Of a stretch of DNA of 15,082 nucleotides, positions 6,627 to 12,290 are shown one piece after another. The notes below the pieces were generated by a model, which searched no databases, was not told where the DNA came from, and saw only the letters and a program-made list of their open reading frames with translations. The stretch is from CAYMDS01 sp964653195 (GTDB lineage Bacteria; Patescibacteriota; Microgenomatia; Levybacterales; UBA12049): contig CAZZCX010000023.1 in the NCBI GenBank assembly GCA_964653195.1, positions 1-15,082 on the forward strand. Reading direction: 5' to 3'. A program made the translations under genes and the position numbers. Every line of letters starts with the position of its first letter. Positions within the stretch are counted from its first letter, which is position 1.

Positions 6627-6991
6627 CTATGCCGATGGAGTCGGTGTAGGTGGTGTCGGTGCTTGCACTGTTTCAGGGCTGACTTGAGNNNNNNNNNNNN
6701 NNNNNNNNNNNNNNNNNNNNNNNNNNNNNNNNNNNNNNNNNNNNNNNNNNNNNNNNNNNNNNNNNNNNNNNNNNNNNNNNNNNNNNNNATAGTCTGACCA
6801 TTTTTATTTTGATACCAGACATAATAAGCTACGGATAAAGCTAGATTTAGAATAATAGATATTGATCCTGCACCATCTCCTAAAATAGCTTTAAGCATAA
6901 AATTGATAGCTGTATTTGCAAGACCGATTATAATACCATCTATAAGTGAAGCTAAGAATCGGACTCCAAATCCAGCATAATTAAATTGCAT
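6627..6991 (-). CDS. RDD-family membrane protein, interrupted by scaffold gap
   Basis: The N-terminal part (67 codons from the ATG at 6991) reads MQFNYAGFGVRFLASLIDGI and continues with two hydrophobic helices and YYVWYQNKNGQT. This is the RDD pattern, with the arginine at 11 and the aspartate at 17. The sequence then enters 100 Ns. Past the gap the best continuation is QVSPETVQAPTPPTPTPSA ending at a TAG at 6627-6629. This is not in phase if the gap is exactly 100 bases, so the gap size is a placeholder; the missing RDD portion (usually 'LGKKL...QGxHDK') probably needs about 200 bases. I chose the ATG at 6991 rather than the GTG at 7003 because an extended Shine-Dalgarno sequence ends six bases before it. 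RDD proteins are multi-pass membrane proteins; some are ion exchangers, but no role can be assigned here. Confidence 0.7.
6689..6788. other. Assembly gap of 100 Ns
   Basis: There are exactly 100 undefined bases, which is the usual placeholder size for a scaffold join. It falls within the RDD gene. The true length is unknown. Confidence 0.97.
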
Positions 6992-6995
6992 ACAT

Positions 6996-7010
6996 ATCAC
7001 CACCTTTCTA
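6996..7010 (-). promoter_or_regulatory. Extended Shine-Dalgarno sequence of the RDD gene
   Basis: On the minus strand TAGAAAGGTGGTGAT matches 14 of 15 positions of the full complement of a typical bacterial 16S rRNA 3' end (TAGAAAGGAGGTGAT). It lies four bases upstream of the ATG at 6991 and decides that start. Most other genes in the AT-rich part have no such site. Confidence 0.7.
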
Positions 7011-7029
7011 CTAAATTTCCATTTTCAAG

Positions 7030-7056
7030 TTTCCAATTTCGAATAAGTTACTTATT
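7030..7056. repeat. AT-rich palindromes at the S23 gene end
   Basis: AATAAGT/ACTTATT (7042-7048, 7050-7056) is a perfect 7+1+7 palindrome overlapping the stop codon of the second S23 gene. TTTCCAATT (7030-7038) is the exact inverse of AATTGGAAA at 7496-7504 upstream of the same gene, so the gene sits between inverted 9-mers. Confidence 0.45.
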
Positions 7057-7444
7057 ACAAATTGCGATTTTCTGTACCTTTTTCTATTGTCAAAATCGAC
7101 GAGGTTAACATTCTTTTAATTTGCTGGGCTTCATCAATTAATTTTAATGCTTCCTTTACGACTTCTGAAACAGTATTATTTGTGTCTTTTATAAATCGTA
7201 ACCAATGCATAGACTCTCTCATTTCTTTCCTTGAGATCTTTAGTCTATGAATAAAATCTTTTTTGCTCAATGCCTCTAAGGCTTCAATGTAATTAGCTCC
7301 TGTTGAAGCTGATGAACGAATTAATTGGTTAGAATAAATAATATTATAATCTGTCTTAGCTAAAAACCTTATTAGATTATGGCAATCAAGCCCAAAGACA
7401 TACATCCTTTCATAAAATGCTTCTGAATCGAACTTGTTTACCAT
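7055..7444 (-). CDS. Four-helix-bundle protein, second S23-family copy
   Basis: The protein has 129 aa and is all-helical by appearance. Segments FYERMYVFGLDCHNLIRFL (10-28), NQLIRSSASTGANYIEALEA (39-58), KISRKEMRESMHWLRFI (69-85) and the last helix fit the TIGR02436/S23 four-helix-bundle family in a version with 'SSASTGANY' where the first copy has 'SITSNIAEG'. The two copies are clearly diverged, so this is not a recent duplication. It is bounded by inverted AT-rich words (7030-7038 and 7496-7504). It lies upstream of, and in the same direction as, the RDD gene with a 63-nt gap. No Shine-Dalgarno site is seen. Function unknown. Confidence 0.82.
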   Translation of the reverse strand: MVNKFDSEAFYERMYVFGLDCHNLIRFLAKTDYNIIYSNQLIRSSASTGANYIEALEALSKKDFIHRLKISRKEMRESMHWLRFIKDTNNTVSEVVKEALKLIDEAQQIKRMLTSSILTIEKGTENRNL

Positions 7445-7521
7445 ACGGGATTATGAACTTTAAATTCGTTATTTAATACGAGACTGACAATTAGCAATTG
7501 GAAATAAAATGACCTACCGCA

Positions 7522-7550
7522 TTGACATGTTTATAACTAAATAGTATCGT
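7522..7550 (+). promoter_or_regulatory. Possible promoter of the membrane protein gene
   Basis: TTGACA (7522-7527) is followed after 17 bases by TATCGT (7545-7550), a perfect -35 with a weak -10. The predicted start is only a few bases before the ATG and within the AGAGGT Shine-Dalgarno site, so the exact -10 may be elsewhere. Confidence 0.35.
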
Positions 7551-7563
7551 AAAGAGGTATCTT

Positions 7564-8610
7564 ATGGAAGAGTCAAAAAATATACCAAATGCGCCTACTC
7601 CTCCCGACTGGTCCATAGAGGATTTGTATAAAAAGGCATGGGCAATCGTTAGGAACAATAAAGTACTTTGGATTTTCGCTGCAGCTGCAGGCGGCGGAAT
7701 GAGCTTTAACAACAGTTTCAGCAACAGCTTTAATTCCGATGGTAATGACTTTTATAAACTCCAACAATTCTTCCAAAATAATCCTGATGTAGGTTCAGAA
7801 AAACTATCAGTATTAGGTGCAGCTTCATCTTCCCTTCCTGATATTTTCTCCCAACTTATAACGCCTGTAAATATTGGTTTAATAATTATCCTAATCCTTG
7901 AATTTCTTTTACTTATGCTCTTTGGTATAATTATCACACTCACCTATCAAGCATTTGCAAACGGCGCATTACTTGAAAGTATCCAAACATGCATTAAAGG
8001 CGGAAAAGCAAATATCACAGACTCAGCAAACGCAGCCTTCAAACACATAAAAAGACTTATTTTTCTTCAAATAGTTCCAGGACTTATAACAGCTTTAGTT
8101 TTTGTAATTGGGTTCTTAATAGCTGGAATGGGTATAGCATTAAGTAACGGAATAGTAAGAGGTTACTTCATACTTTCTATAATTGTTTTAATTGTGATTG
8201 CCTTTGTATCATTTATTATGCTCACTCTAATTCTAATATGGGCGACAAGAATCGTGGTGGTTGATAATACTACTGCTCTGGAATCATTATCAAGAGCCTT
8301 CGTACTCGCAAAGAAAAAATTCTGGTCTTCACTTCTACTGGGTATTGTCAATTCAGTACTTACCGGAATACTGACGCTAATCCCTGTATTTATAATGATT
8401 GTTGTAGTAATTGGAGGATTGATCCTCGCTTGGCAAGTCGAATCACTCCGTATTCCTCTTGTGGTTTTCTCTGTCCCTCTTTTGCTTTCAGTCATAGTAG
8501 TACTTACTATTGCTACTGCTGTTATTCACGCTTTTAAAGCAACTGTATGGTCACTTGCATATAATAGTGTCAAAGACAAATATTTTAAGAATGTGTCAAA
8601 TGATAAGTAA
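7564..8610 (+). CDS. Polytopic membrane protein (GPDPase-membrane-domain/DUF975-like)
   Basis: The protein has 348 aa. A short soluble N-terminus (PPDWSIEDLYKKAWAIVRNN) is followed by about six hydrophobic segments, roughly at 33-47, 103-131, 165-190, 200-228, 255-288 and 296-322. The segment TTALESLSRAFVLAKKKFWSSLLLG (about 238-262) resembles the repeated unit of glycerophosphodiester phosphodiesterase membrane domains and DUF975-type proteins, where an amphipathic 'l..a..f...k..f' helix precedes a membrane hairpin. No catalytic domain is present, so an enzymatic role is unlikely; a structural or transport role in the membrane is possible. AGAGGT seven bases upstream supports the start. The RDD gene follows 33 nt later, so the two are probably one transcript. 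Confidence 0.75.
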   Translation: MEESKNIPNAPTPPDWSIEDLYKKAWAIVRNNKVLWIFAAAAGGGMSFNNSFSNSFNSDGNDFYKLQQFFQNNPDVGSEKLSVLGAASSSLPDIFSQLITPVNIGLIIILILEFLLLMLFGIIITLTYQAFANGALLESIQTCIKGGKANITDSANAAFKHIKRLIFLQIVPGLITALVFVIGFLIAGMGIALSNGIVRGYFILSIIVLIVIAFVSFIMLTLILIWATRIVVVDNTTALESLSRAFVLAKKKFWSSLLLGIVNSVLTGILTLIPVFIMIVVVIGGLILAWQVESLRIPLVVFSVPLLLSVIVVLTIATAVIHAFKATVWSLAYNSVKDKYFKNVSNDK

Positions 8611-8643
8611 TTATACTTAACTTATAAACAATCAAAAATATAT

Positions 8644-9309
8644 ATGAAATACGCTACGTACAAATCAAGATTACTGGCAACACTAATTGATAGTGCAATC
8701 AATATTCTCTTTGTCTCTCTTTTGCTTTATTTCGCCTTAAGTCAAACGAATATCTCATCAACCATAACAGCCTTATTGATATTACTCGTTGTATTATTTA
8801 ACCCAGTTATTATGTTTTCAAGTGTATTATTTGTTCATTTTCTCGGGGGCACACCAGGCAAACTCCTTACAGGTCTTCGAATACTAAATACAAATGGAAA
8901 AAGACTTTCGTTTAAGCGAATACTTTTCCGGCAAACCATAGGCTATTCTTTTTCTTGGATATTTTTCGGAACAGGATTTTACTCCATCATAAAAGACGAG
9001 AAGAAACAAGGCTGGCATGACAAGACAGTAGGATCAGTTGTAACGACGAAAGGCAATATGTTCGTTGTAGCACTGAGCGTACTTATTCTTCTTTATATTT
9101 CAGCTTTCTATATTCTTTTTAGTTCAGTAAAAACTTTTAGCAAAGGGCCAGTTATAAAAGAAATACAGGGCTTGATTAAAGAAGAAATGGCAAAGGAAAA
9201 AGCCAGAAACAGCAGTAAGAAAACAGACGCTGACTATAATTTTAATTATAAATCAAAATCAGAATTCAAATACGAATATAATTATCCTGACGATTACAAC
9301 AGCTACTAA
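8644..9309 (+). CDS. RDD-family membrane protein with Tyr-rich tail
   Basis: The protein has 221 aa. The RDD signature begins YKSRLLATLIDS (Arg9, Asp16). Membrane helices lie at about 18-34, 41-67, 94-115 and 138-160, with family motifs GGTPGK (68-73), GLRILNTNGK (77-86) and QGWHDK (122-127). Unlike most family members it continues after a fourth helix into a charged helix (165-190) and an unusual tail of about 27 residues rich in Tyr, Asn, Lys and Asp, with seven tyrosines between 198 and 221. The tail probably faces the cytoplasm or the outside depending on topology and could be a binding or assembly region. The gene follows the polytopic membrane protein by 33 nt without a visible Shine-Dalgarno site. 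Another RDD gene lies at 6627-6991. Confidence 0.85.
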   Translation: MKYATYKSRLLATLIDSAINILFVSLLLYFALSQTNISSTITALLILLVVLFNPVIMFSSVLFVHFLGGTPGKLLTGLRILNTNGKRLSFKRILFRQTIGYSFSWIFFGTGFYSIIKDEKKQGWHDKTVGSVVTTKGNMFVVALSVLILLYISAFYILFSSVKTFSKGPVIKEIQGLIKEEMAKEKARNSSKKTDADYNFNYKSKSEFKYEYNYPDDYNSY

Positions 9310-9459
9310 TATCCTCTACTCATAGTCCCGCTCTGCAGTTTAATTTCATATCCATAAAGCTTATAGTAAGAAAGATTCAGGCACAGATGATAGGAACTCC
9401 AAGTCATATCCCTATAGTATTGAGGCTGGTATAAATTATAGGACTAATACTTGATCAGC

Positions 9460-9488
9460 TTGACACATCAATATTGCTATGCTACATT
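9460..9488 (+). promoter_or_regulatory. Promoter with extended -10
   Basis: TTGACA (9460-9465), 17 bases, TACATT (9483-9488), preceded by TGC, which makes an extended -10. The leader to the glycosyltransferase ATG at 9654 would be about 160 nt. Confidence 0.5.
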
Positions 9489-9502
9489 AAGTCTTGACTT
9501 AA
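9487..9502. promoter_or_regulatory. Operator-like palindrome over the start site
   Basis: TTAAGTC-TT-GACTTAA is a perfect 7+2+7 dyad (9487-9493, 9496-9502). It overlaps the -10 end and the expected transcription start of the promoter at 9460-9488, a usual place for a repressor site. A hairpin role in RNA is less likely because only part would be transcribed. Confidence 0.45.
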
Positions 9503-9549
9503 AAAAAGGAAAACCACTTGCCCACAAGTCACTACAAAAATCCTAAACT

Positions 9550-9643
9550 CTAATTTCTAAACTCAAATATCTGCACGCTAGTTAATAAATTGAATTATCA
9601 ATATTTAGTTTTGTTTAGAATTTAGATTTTAGTATTTAGAATT
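9550..9643. repeat. AT-rich word repeat forming an inverted pair
   Basis: CTAATTTCTAAAC (9550-9562) is a 12-of-13 inverse of GTTTAGAATTTAG (9613-9625), and variants of TTTAGAATT continue to 9643. The same word family (TTTAGAATTTAGAT) recurs at 12263-12290. The rest of the stretch 9310-9653 shows no gene. Confidence 0.55.
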
Positions 9644-9653
9644 AAAGTTTTAT

Positions 9654-10424
9654 ATGAATTCACTTGTTTCAGTAATACTACCTGTATGCAATTCAGATAG
9701 ATATCTAGGCCGTTGCCTTGATAGCTTGCTCGCTCAAAAACACGAAAATCTTGAGATTATCGCTATCGATGATAATTCAAGTGACGAATCTGTAGATATT
9801 CTTAAAACCTATCGAAAACTGGATAAAAGGATTAAGATGTCAAAAAACGTCAAGCGTTATGGACTCTCAACCACCCTCAATCGCGCGATCAAAAAAGCAA
9901 AAGGTGAATTCATAACATTCATGAACCCAAACGATGTGAATTCAGTTTGGAGAATCAAAAATCAGATAGATTTCCTCTTAAGAAACCCAAAAATAGTCGC
10001 TGTCGGAACACAGTCAGTAGCTATAGATGACAGAGGAAATCATATTCAAAAATTGACTCTTCCATCAGAGCACGAGGATATCTATTCACAATTCATCCAC
10101 GGAATTTCTGTTCAACTTGAATCTCTTATGATAAACAAACGACTTATCCCTCGTGACCTTCTCTACTTTACGCATACCAGGTATCCATTTGTATACATTG
10201 AAACCTTTTTAAAGCTTTTCAAATATGGGAAATTCGCAAACTTAAGCAAACACTTATATTACCATCGAGGCAAACCAGTTACTCCGCAGAAAAATACTCG
10301 AGCCGACAATTTCTTCAAACAGGCTTTAATTACTTTAAAATCAATAACTATTCATGACTATCGCCCATCTTTGAGTAGCTTCTTTCAACCCTTCACCACG
10401 AGAACTAAATCCGCATTTAGATAA
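9654..10424 (+). CDS. Family 2 glycosyltransferase with altered DXD motif
   Basis: The protein has 256 aa. The N-terminal GT-A fold is clear: VSVILPVCNSDRYLGRCLDSLLAQ (5-28) and EIIAIDDNSSDES (34-46), with the nucleotide-binding aspartates at 39-40. The next conserved block, KAKGEFITFMNPNDVNSVWR (81-100), normally carries the metal-binding D-x-D before another Asp (as in 'LDaDD'). Here it reads NPND, keeping only Asp94. The enzyme may therefore use another ligand, be weak or be inactive. The C-terminal part (about 125-256) is less typical and basic and has no membrane helix. Family members add sugars from nucleotide-sugars to lipids, polysaccharides or proteins on the cytoplasmic face. It appears to be a single gene with its own distant promoter. 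No Shine-Dalgarno site is visible. Confidence 0.85.
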   Translation: MNSLVSVILPVCNSDRYLGRCLDSLLAQKHENLEIIAIDDNSSDESVDILKTYRKLDKRIKMSKNVKRYGLSTTLNRAIKKAKGEFITFMNPNDVNSVWRIKNQIDFLLRNPKIVAVGTQSVAIDDRGNHIQKLTLPSEHEDIYSQFIHGISVQLESLMINKRLIPRDLLYFTHTRYPFVYIETFLKLFKYGKFANLSKHLYYHRGKPVTPQKNTRADNFFKQALITLKSITIHDYRPSLSSFFQPFTTRTKSAFR

Positions 10425-10511
10425 TTGCGATAAATCAGTCCAAAGCTTCCAATATTAGATACATATCCAGATCTTTTAACGGTTTCTGAAGCCTAATTTC
10501 AATTGAATTTC

Positions 10512-10570
10512 TTATCCGAAAGTTATCCACATATTTTTGCAATATTTTTTTAGATTGTTAAATCAAGCTA
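10512..10570. other. DnaA-box-like sites next to an AT-rich tract
   Basis: TTATCCACA (10523-10531) is a perfect classical DnaA box. It is preceded by a 7-of-9 match (TTATCCGAA, 10512-10520) and followed by a T-rich stretch to 10570; an 8-of-9 match (TTATCCACC) lies at 10842-10850. No dnaA, dnaN or rpmH is nearby, and flanking gene blocks converge here, which is not usual for an origin. Weak evidence. The rest of 10425-10626 shows nothing else I can name. Confidence 0.3.
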
Positions 10571-10626
10571 ATTTTGTCGCTAAATACTCTAGGATATATG
10601 ATATTCAATGATACATTTGCTATAGG

Positions 10627-10655
10627 TTGACACGTCCAAAAACTTATGTTATAGT
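10627..10655 (+). promoter_or_regulatory. Sigma-70-type promoter of the 54-aa gene
   Basis: TTGACA (10627-10632), 17 bases, TATAGT (10650-10655): consensus -35, five-of-six -10 and ideal spacing. Transcription would begin about six bases before the ATG, at or near an AAGGT sequence. Confidence 0.65.
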
Positions 10656-10667
10656 GACCAATAAGGT

Positions 10668-10832
10668 ATGAATTTTCTGTCTAATCTTTTAAGCAAAAAA
10701 CGACACAATCGTTTATTAAAAAGGGTAAATAGCTTAGAAGAATATCAGCAGGAACTTCTAATTAAGCAAGGAAGAGAACAATTCAGTAAATTGATAGAAA
10801 AAGGCCTAAGCCTACCTATAGCAGTACTTTAA
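10668..10832 (+). CDS. Small basic protein, 54 aa
   Basis: A 54-codon frame starts MNFLSNLLSKKRHNRLLKRV and ends LSLPIAVL. A near-consensus promoter lies immediately upstream and AAGGT sits just before the ATG. The first half is strongly basic (KKRHNRLLKR, 10-19). Residues 15-45 look like one long amphipathic, possibly coiled-coil helix with EEYQQELL, and a short hydrophobic end follows. No membrane segment is visible. It stands alone between the glycosyltransferase gene and a structured non-coding region. Function unknown; a nucleic-acid-binding or regulatory small protein is possible but is only a guess. Promoter, start context and protein-like codons make it more credible than a chance frame. 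Confidence 0.6.
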   Translation: MNFLSNLLSKKRHNRLLKRVNSLEEYQQELLIKQGREQFSKLIEKGLSLPIAVL

Positions 10833-10848
10833 AAATACGATTTATCCA

Positions 10849-10907
10849 CCTCCGTTCATATTCGTCTCGAGGACTACATCCACGCAGCCGAATATTCACT
10901 ACGGCGG
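10849..10907. repeat. Hairpin downstream of the 54-aa gene
   Basis: ATATTCG (10858-10864) pairs exactly with CGAATAT (10889-10895), and outside it CCTCCGT (10849-10855) pairs with ACGGCGG (10901-10907) with one mismatch. No T-run follows. It begins 17 nt after the stop codon and could stabilise the 3' end of that mRNA. Confidence 0.5.
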
Positions 10908-10914
10908 ATTGATG

Positions 10915-10959
10915 GTTACTAACTTTATACTTCGCTTTAGCTTGTATTTAGTAAGTAAC
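10915..10959. repeat. Second hairpin of the structured region
   Basis: GTTACTAACT (10915-10924) pairs with AGTAAGTAAC (10950-10959) with one mismatch and a 25-base loop. Confidence 0.45.
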
Positions 10960-10964
10960 AAATC

Positions 10965-11022
10965 AAAAAAGAGCATCGCTTTCGATAAAAGAATGATAAG
11001 TTCGGTACGAAAAGCAATGCTC
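10965..11022 (-). terminator. Intrinsic terminator, leftward
   Basis: GAGCATTGCTTTTCG and CGAAAGCGATGCTC on the minus strand (11022-11008 and 10984-10971) form a stem with one G-U pair and one bulge, loop 23 bases, directly followed by TTTTTT (10970-10965). The reverse direction has no T-run, so it works leftward. Confidence 0.7.
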
Positions 11023-11073
11023 TTAGGGTAAATGGTTTTAGTAAATTCAGGCAGGAATAAATCTAAAACCTTT
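10965..11073 (-). ncRNA. Predicted small non-coding RNA, about 109 nt
   Basis: On the minus strand a complete transcription unit can be read: a promoter (11108-11079), a start near 11073, a first hairpin GGTTTTAG/CTAAAACC (11041-11034 with 11070-11063), then a long terminal hairpin (11022-10971) followed by six Us. There is no ATG-led frame of useful length inside. I do not recognise it as 6S, 4.5S/SRP, RNase P or tmRNA: the conserved motifs of those RNAs are missing. It may be a regulatory RNA. It lies between the convergent 54-aa gene and the yacL-like gene, so it could also act as an antisense RNA to a read-through transcript of the former. Confidence 0.55.
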
Positions 11074-11078
11074 GATTA

Positions 11079-11108
11079 TTTATAGTGTAAAGATAGTGTT
11101 TGTGTCAA
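11079..11108 (-). promoter_or_regulatory. Promoter of the predicted small RNA
   Basis: On the minus strand TTGACA (11108-11103), 18 bases, TATAAA (11084-11079). Both boxes are close to consensus and the spacing is acceptable. Confidence 0.6.
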
Positions 11109-11194
11109 GAAAATTATGGAGGCTGAGAAAAGTAGATTCCATTGGGAAGACAATCTATTTCATCCTTACTTTTTTCTTACAATGAAGCGTAAAA

Positions 11195-11269
11195 CTTTCT
11201 TATCTACTCTAAGGAGGTAGGAGTGTAGGGCAGGCACTCTTACTTCTTTAAAGTAATGTCATAAGAAAG
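11195..11269 (+). repeat. Long nested hairpin containing a sequestered Shine-Dalgarno sequence
   Basis: The outer stem CTTTCTTAT/ATAAGAAAG (11195-11203, 11261-11269) is perfect. The inner stem AAGGAGGTAGGAGTG (11211-11225) pairs over all 15 bases with CACTCTTACTTCTTT (11235-11249) if G-U pairs are allowed, which favours a plus-strand RNA. The inner arm contains AAGGAGGT followed five bases later by GTG and directly a TAG stop. The structure could be a regulatory RNA element or the 3' structure of an unrecognised transcript. Confidence 0.5.
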
Positions 11270-11342
11270 ATTGTTCGCTTCAAGCACTCTTACTTCTCTG
11301 AAGAGTTAAATAACGGAATTTGCACACTCAACACTCTTTAAG
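11234..11342. repeat. Direct repeats of CACTCTTACTTCT, about 50 bp apart
   Basis: GCACTCTTACTTCT occurs at 11234 and again at 11284 (14 of 14 identical), and a shorter relative CACTCTTTAAG begins at 11332. Spacings are 50 and about 47 bases. The second copy forms its own small hairpin ACTCTT/AAGAGT (11286-11291, 11301-11306). Nothing else is recognised up to 11387. Confidence 0.55.
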
Positions 11343-11387
11343 CTTTCCGGAGAAAAATAAGTAATTAATTTTTATTCATAAGCTTAC

Positions 11388-12167
11388 CTATATTTTTTTT
11401 GCAAAGAGAATTCTTCCCGATGAGGTCTGGATGACTCTTGATACGACTACATCAATTGATTTCCCCAAAAGATCTTTGCCCTCTTCAACTACTATCATTG
11501 TTCCATCCCCCAGATAACCTACACCTTGAGTTTCCTCTTTTCCGGCATGTTGTATCTTTATATGCAAAGCTTCACCAGGTACAGCAAGAACTTTCAGGAC
11601 ATTTGCCAATCCATTTAAATTTACTGCTGTCACCCCATCTATATTTGCCTTTTTATCCAAATTATAATCACAGGTTATAATTTTTCCCTTATACTCTCTC
11701 GCTGCTTTTATAATCCGTTCGTCTACCTCTCCTGGCTTTCCAGAGTTATCATTGTATTGTTCTTTTAGGATCTGCATTTTTATACCTCGGACTTTTCGAA
11801 GCTTGGCAAGCTTGTCTAGACCTCGCCTTCCCCGTTCACGTCTTACCGCATCTTGCGAGTCAGCTATATATTTAAGCTCGCGAAGAATGCTATCTGTAAT
11901 GACAATAGTACCAGTCAATAGTCCCATTTGAATAATTTCAAATACCCGACCATCTATTATCGCTGAGGTATCAAGAAAGATAGGATCTAGAATCTTGGGT
12001 GTTTTTTTCTTCTGCTTTCTCTTACCAGATGTAGCTAAATTTACGCCAGGCATTCTAAGTACCATGACTTTCGCAATTTCTTCTGCAAGTAGAATGATAA
12101 AACGCTGAGGCAGACCAGGTAATTTTGATAAAGCCAATGTTGATGTATCTTTTTGTTTTTTATCCAT
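11388..12167 (-). CDS. yacL: PIN-TRAM domain protein, YacL-like
   Basis: The protein has 259 aa from the ATG at 12167; a TTG at 12191 would add eight residues but lies against the AT-rich repeat. A basic stretch (about 48-57, GKRKQKKK) precedes a PIN nuclease domain (about 60-190) beginning FLDTSAIIDGR. Acidic residues Asp66, Asp72, Glu97, Asp149 and Asp167 fit the PIN active-site pattern, so metal-dependent RNase activity is expected. A TRAM RNA-binding domain follows (about 197-259, PGEALHIKIQHAGKEETQGV and GDGTMIVVEEG). Bacillus YacL has N-terminal membrane helices, which are absent here. It is 107 nt downstream of radA; in Firmicutes radA, disA and yacL are neighbours, which supports the assignment. 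A run of eight A's near its 3' end is a possible slippage point. Confidence 0.85.
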   Translation of the reverse strand: MDKKQKDTSTLALSKLPGLPQRFIILLAEEIAKVMVLRMPGVNLATSGKRKQKKKTPKILDPIFLDTSAIIDGRVFEIIQMGLLTGTIVITDSILRELKYIADSQDAVRRERGRRGLDKLAKLRKVRGIKMQILKEQYNDNSGKPGEVDERIIKAAREYKGKIITCDYNLDKKANIDGVTAVNLNGLANVLKVLAVPGEALHIKIQHAGKEETQGVGYLGDGTMIVVEEGKDLLGKSIDVVVSRVIQTSSGRILFAKKI

Positions 12168-12193
12168 AATTTCAAAAAACACTAAGCTCAAAA

Positions 12194-12290
12194 TCCTAAT
12201 ATCTAAACAATTTCAAATGCTCTATTTTCAAATATTAAATAATTATAATTTTGGGTTTATTTAGAATTTAGATATTAGGACTTAGAATTT
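12194..12290. repeat. 14-bp inverted AT-rich word repeat between radA and yacL
   Basis: TCCTAATATCTAAA (12194-12207) is the exact inverse of TTTAGATATTAGGA (12267-12280), 59 bases apart. The right arm overlaps the radA stop codon and last codons, and related words (TTTAGAATTTAG, GGACTTAGAATTT) continue to 12290. It is the same family as 9550-9643. Confidence 0.65.

Noticed and set aside
6605..6688. His/Arg-rich C-terminus of the RDD protein read straight through the Ns.
   Set aside because: The frame depends on an arbitrary gap length; another frame gives a more plausible tail.
10425..10850. Confident replication origin.
   Set aside because: Only one perfect DnaA box, no dnaA or dnaN nearby, and converging gene blocks.
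11116..11220. 34-aa plus-strand frame (MEAEKSRFHWEDN...).
   Set aside because: No ribosome binding site or promoter is visible and the length is expected by chance.
10833..11387. tmRNA, RNase P RNA, SRP RNA, tRNA or integron attC sites.
   Set aside because: No tmRNA tRNA-like end, no RNase P or SRP core motifs, no T-loop motif, and the arms do not fit attC core sites.
12168..12191. TTG start adding eight residues to the PIN-TRAM protein.
   Set aside because: Rare start next to the AT-rich repeat; the ATG at 12167 begins the more typical MDKKQKD sequence.
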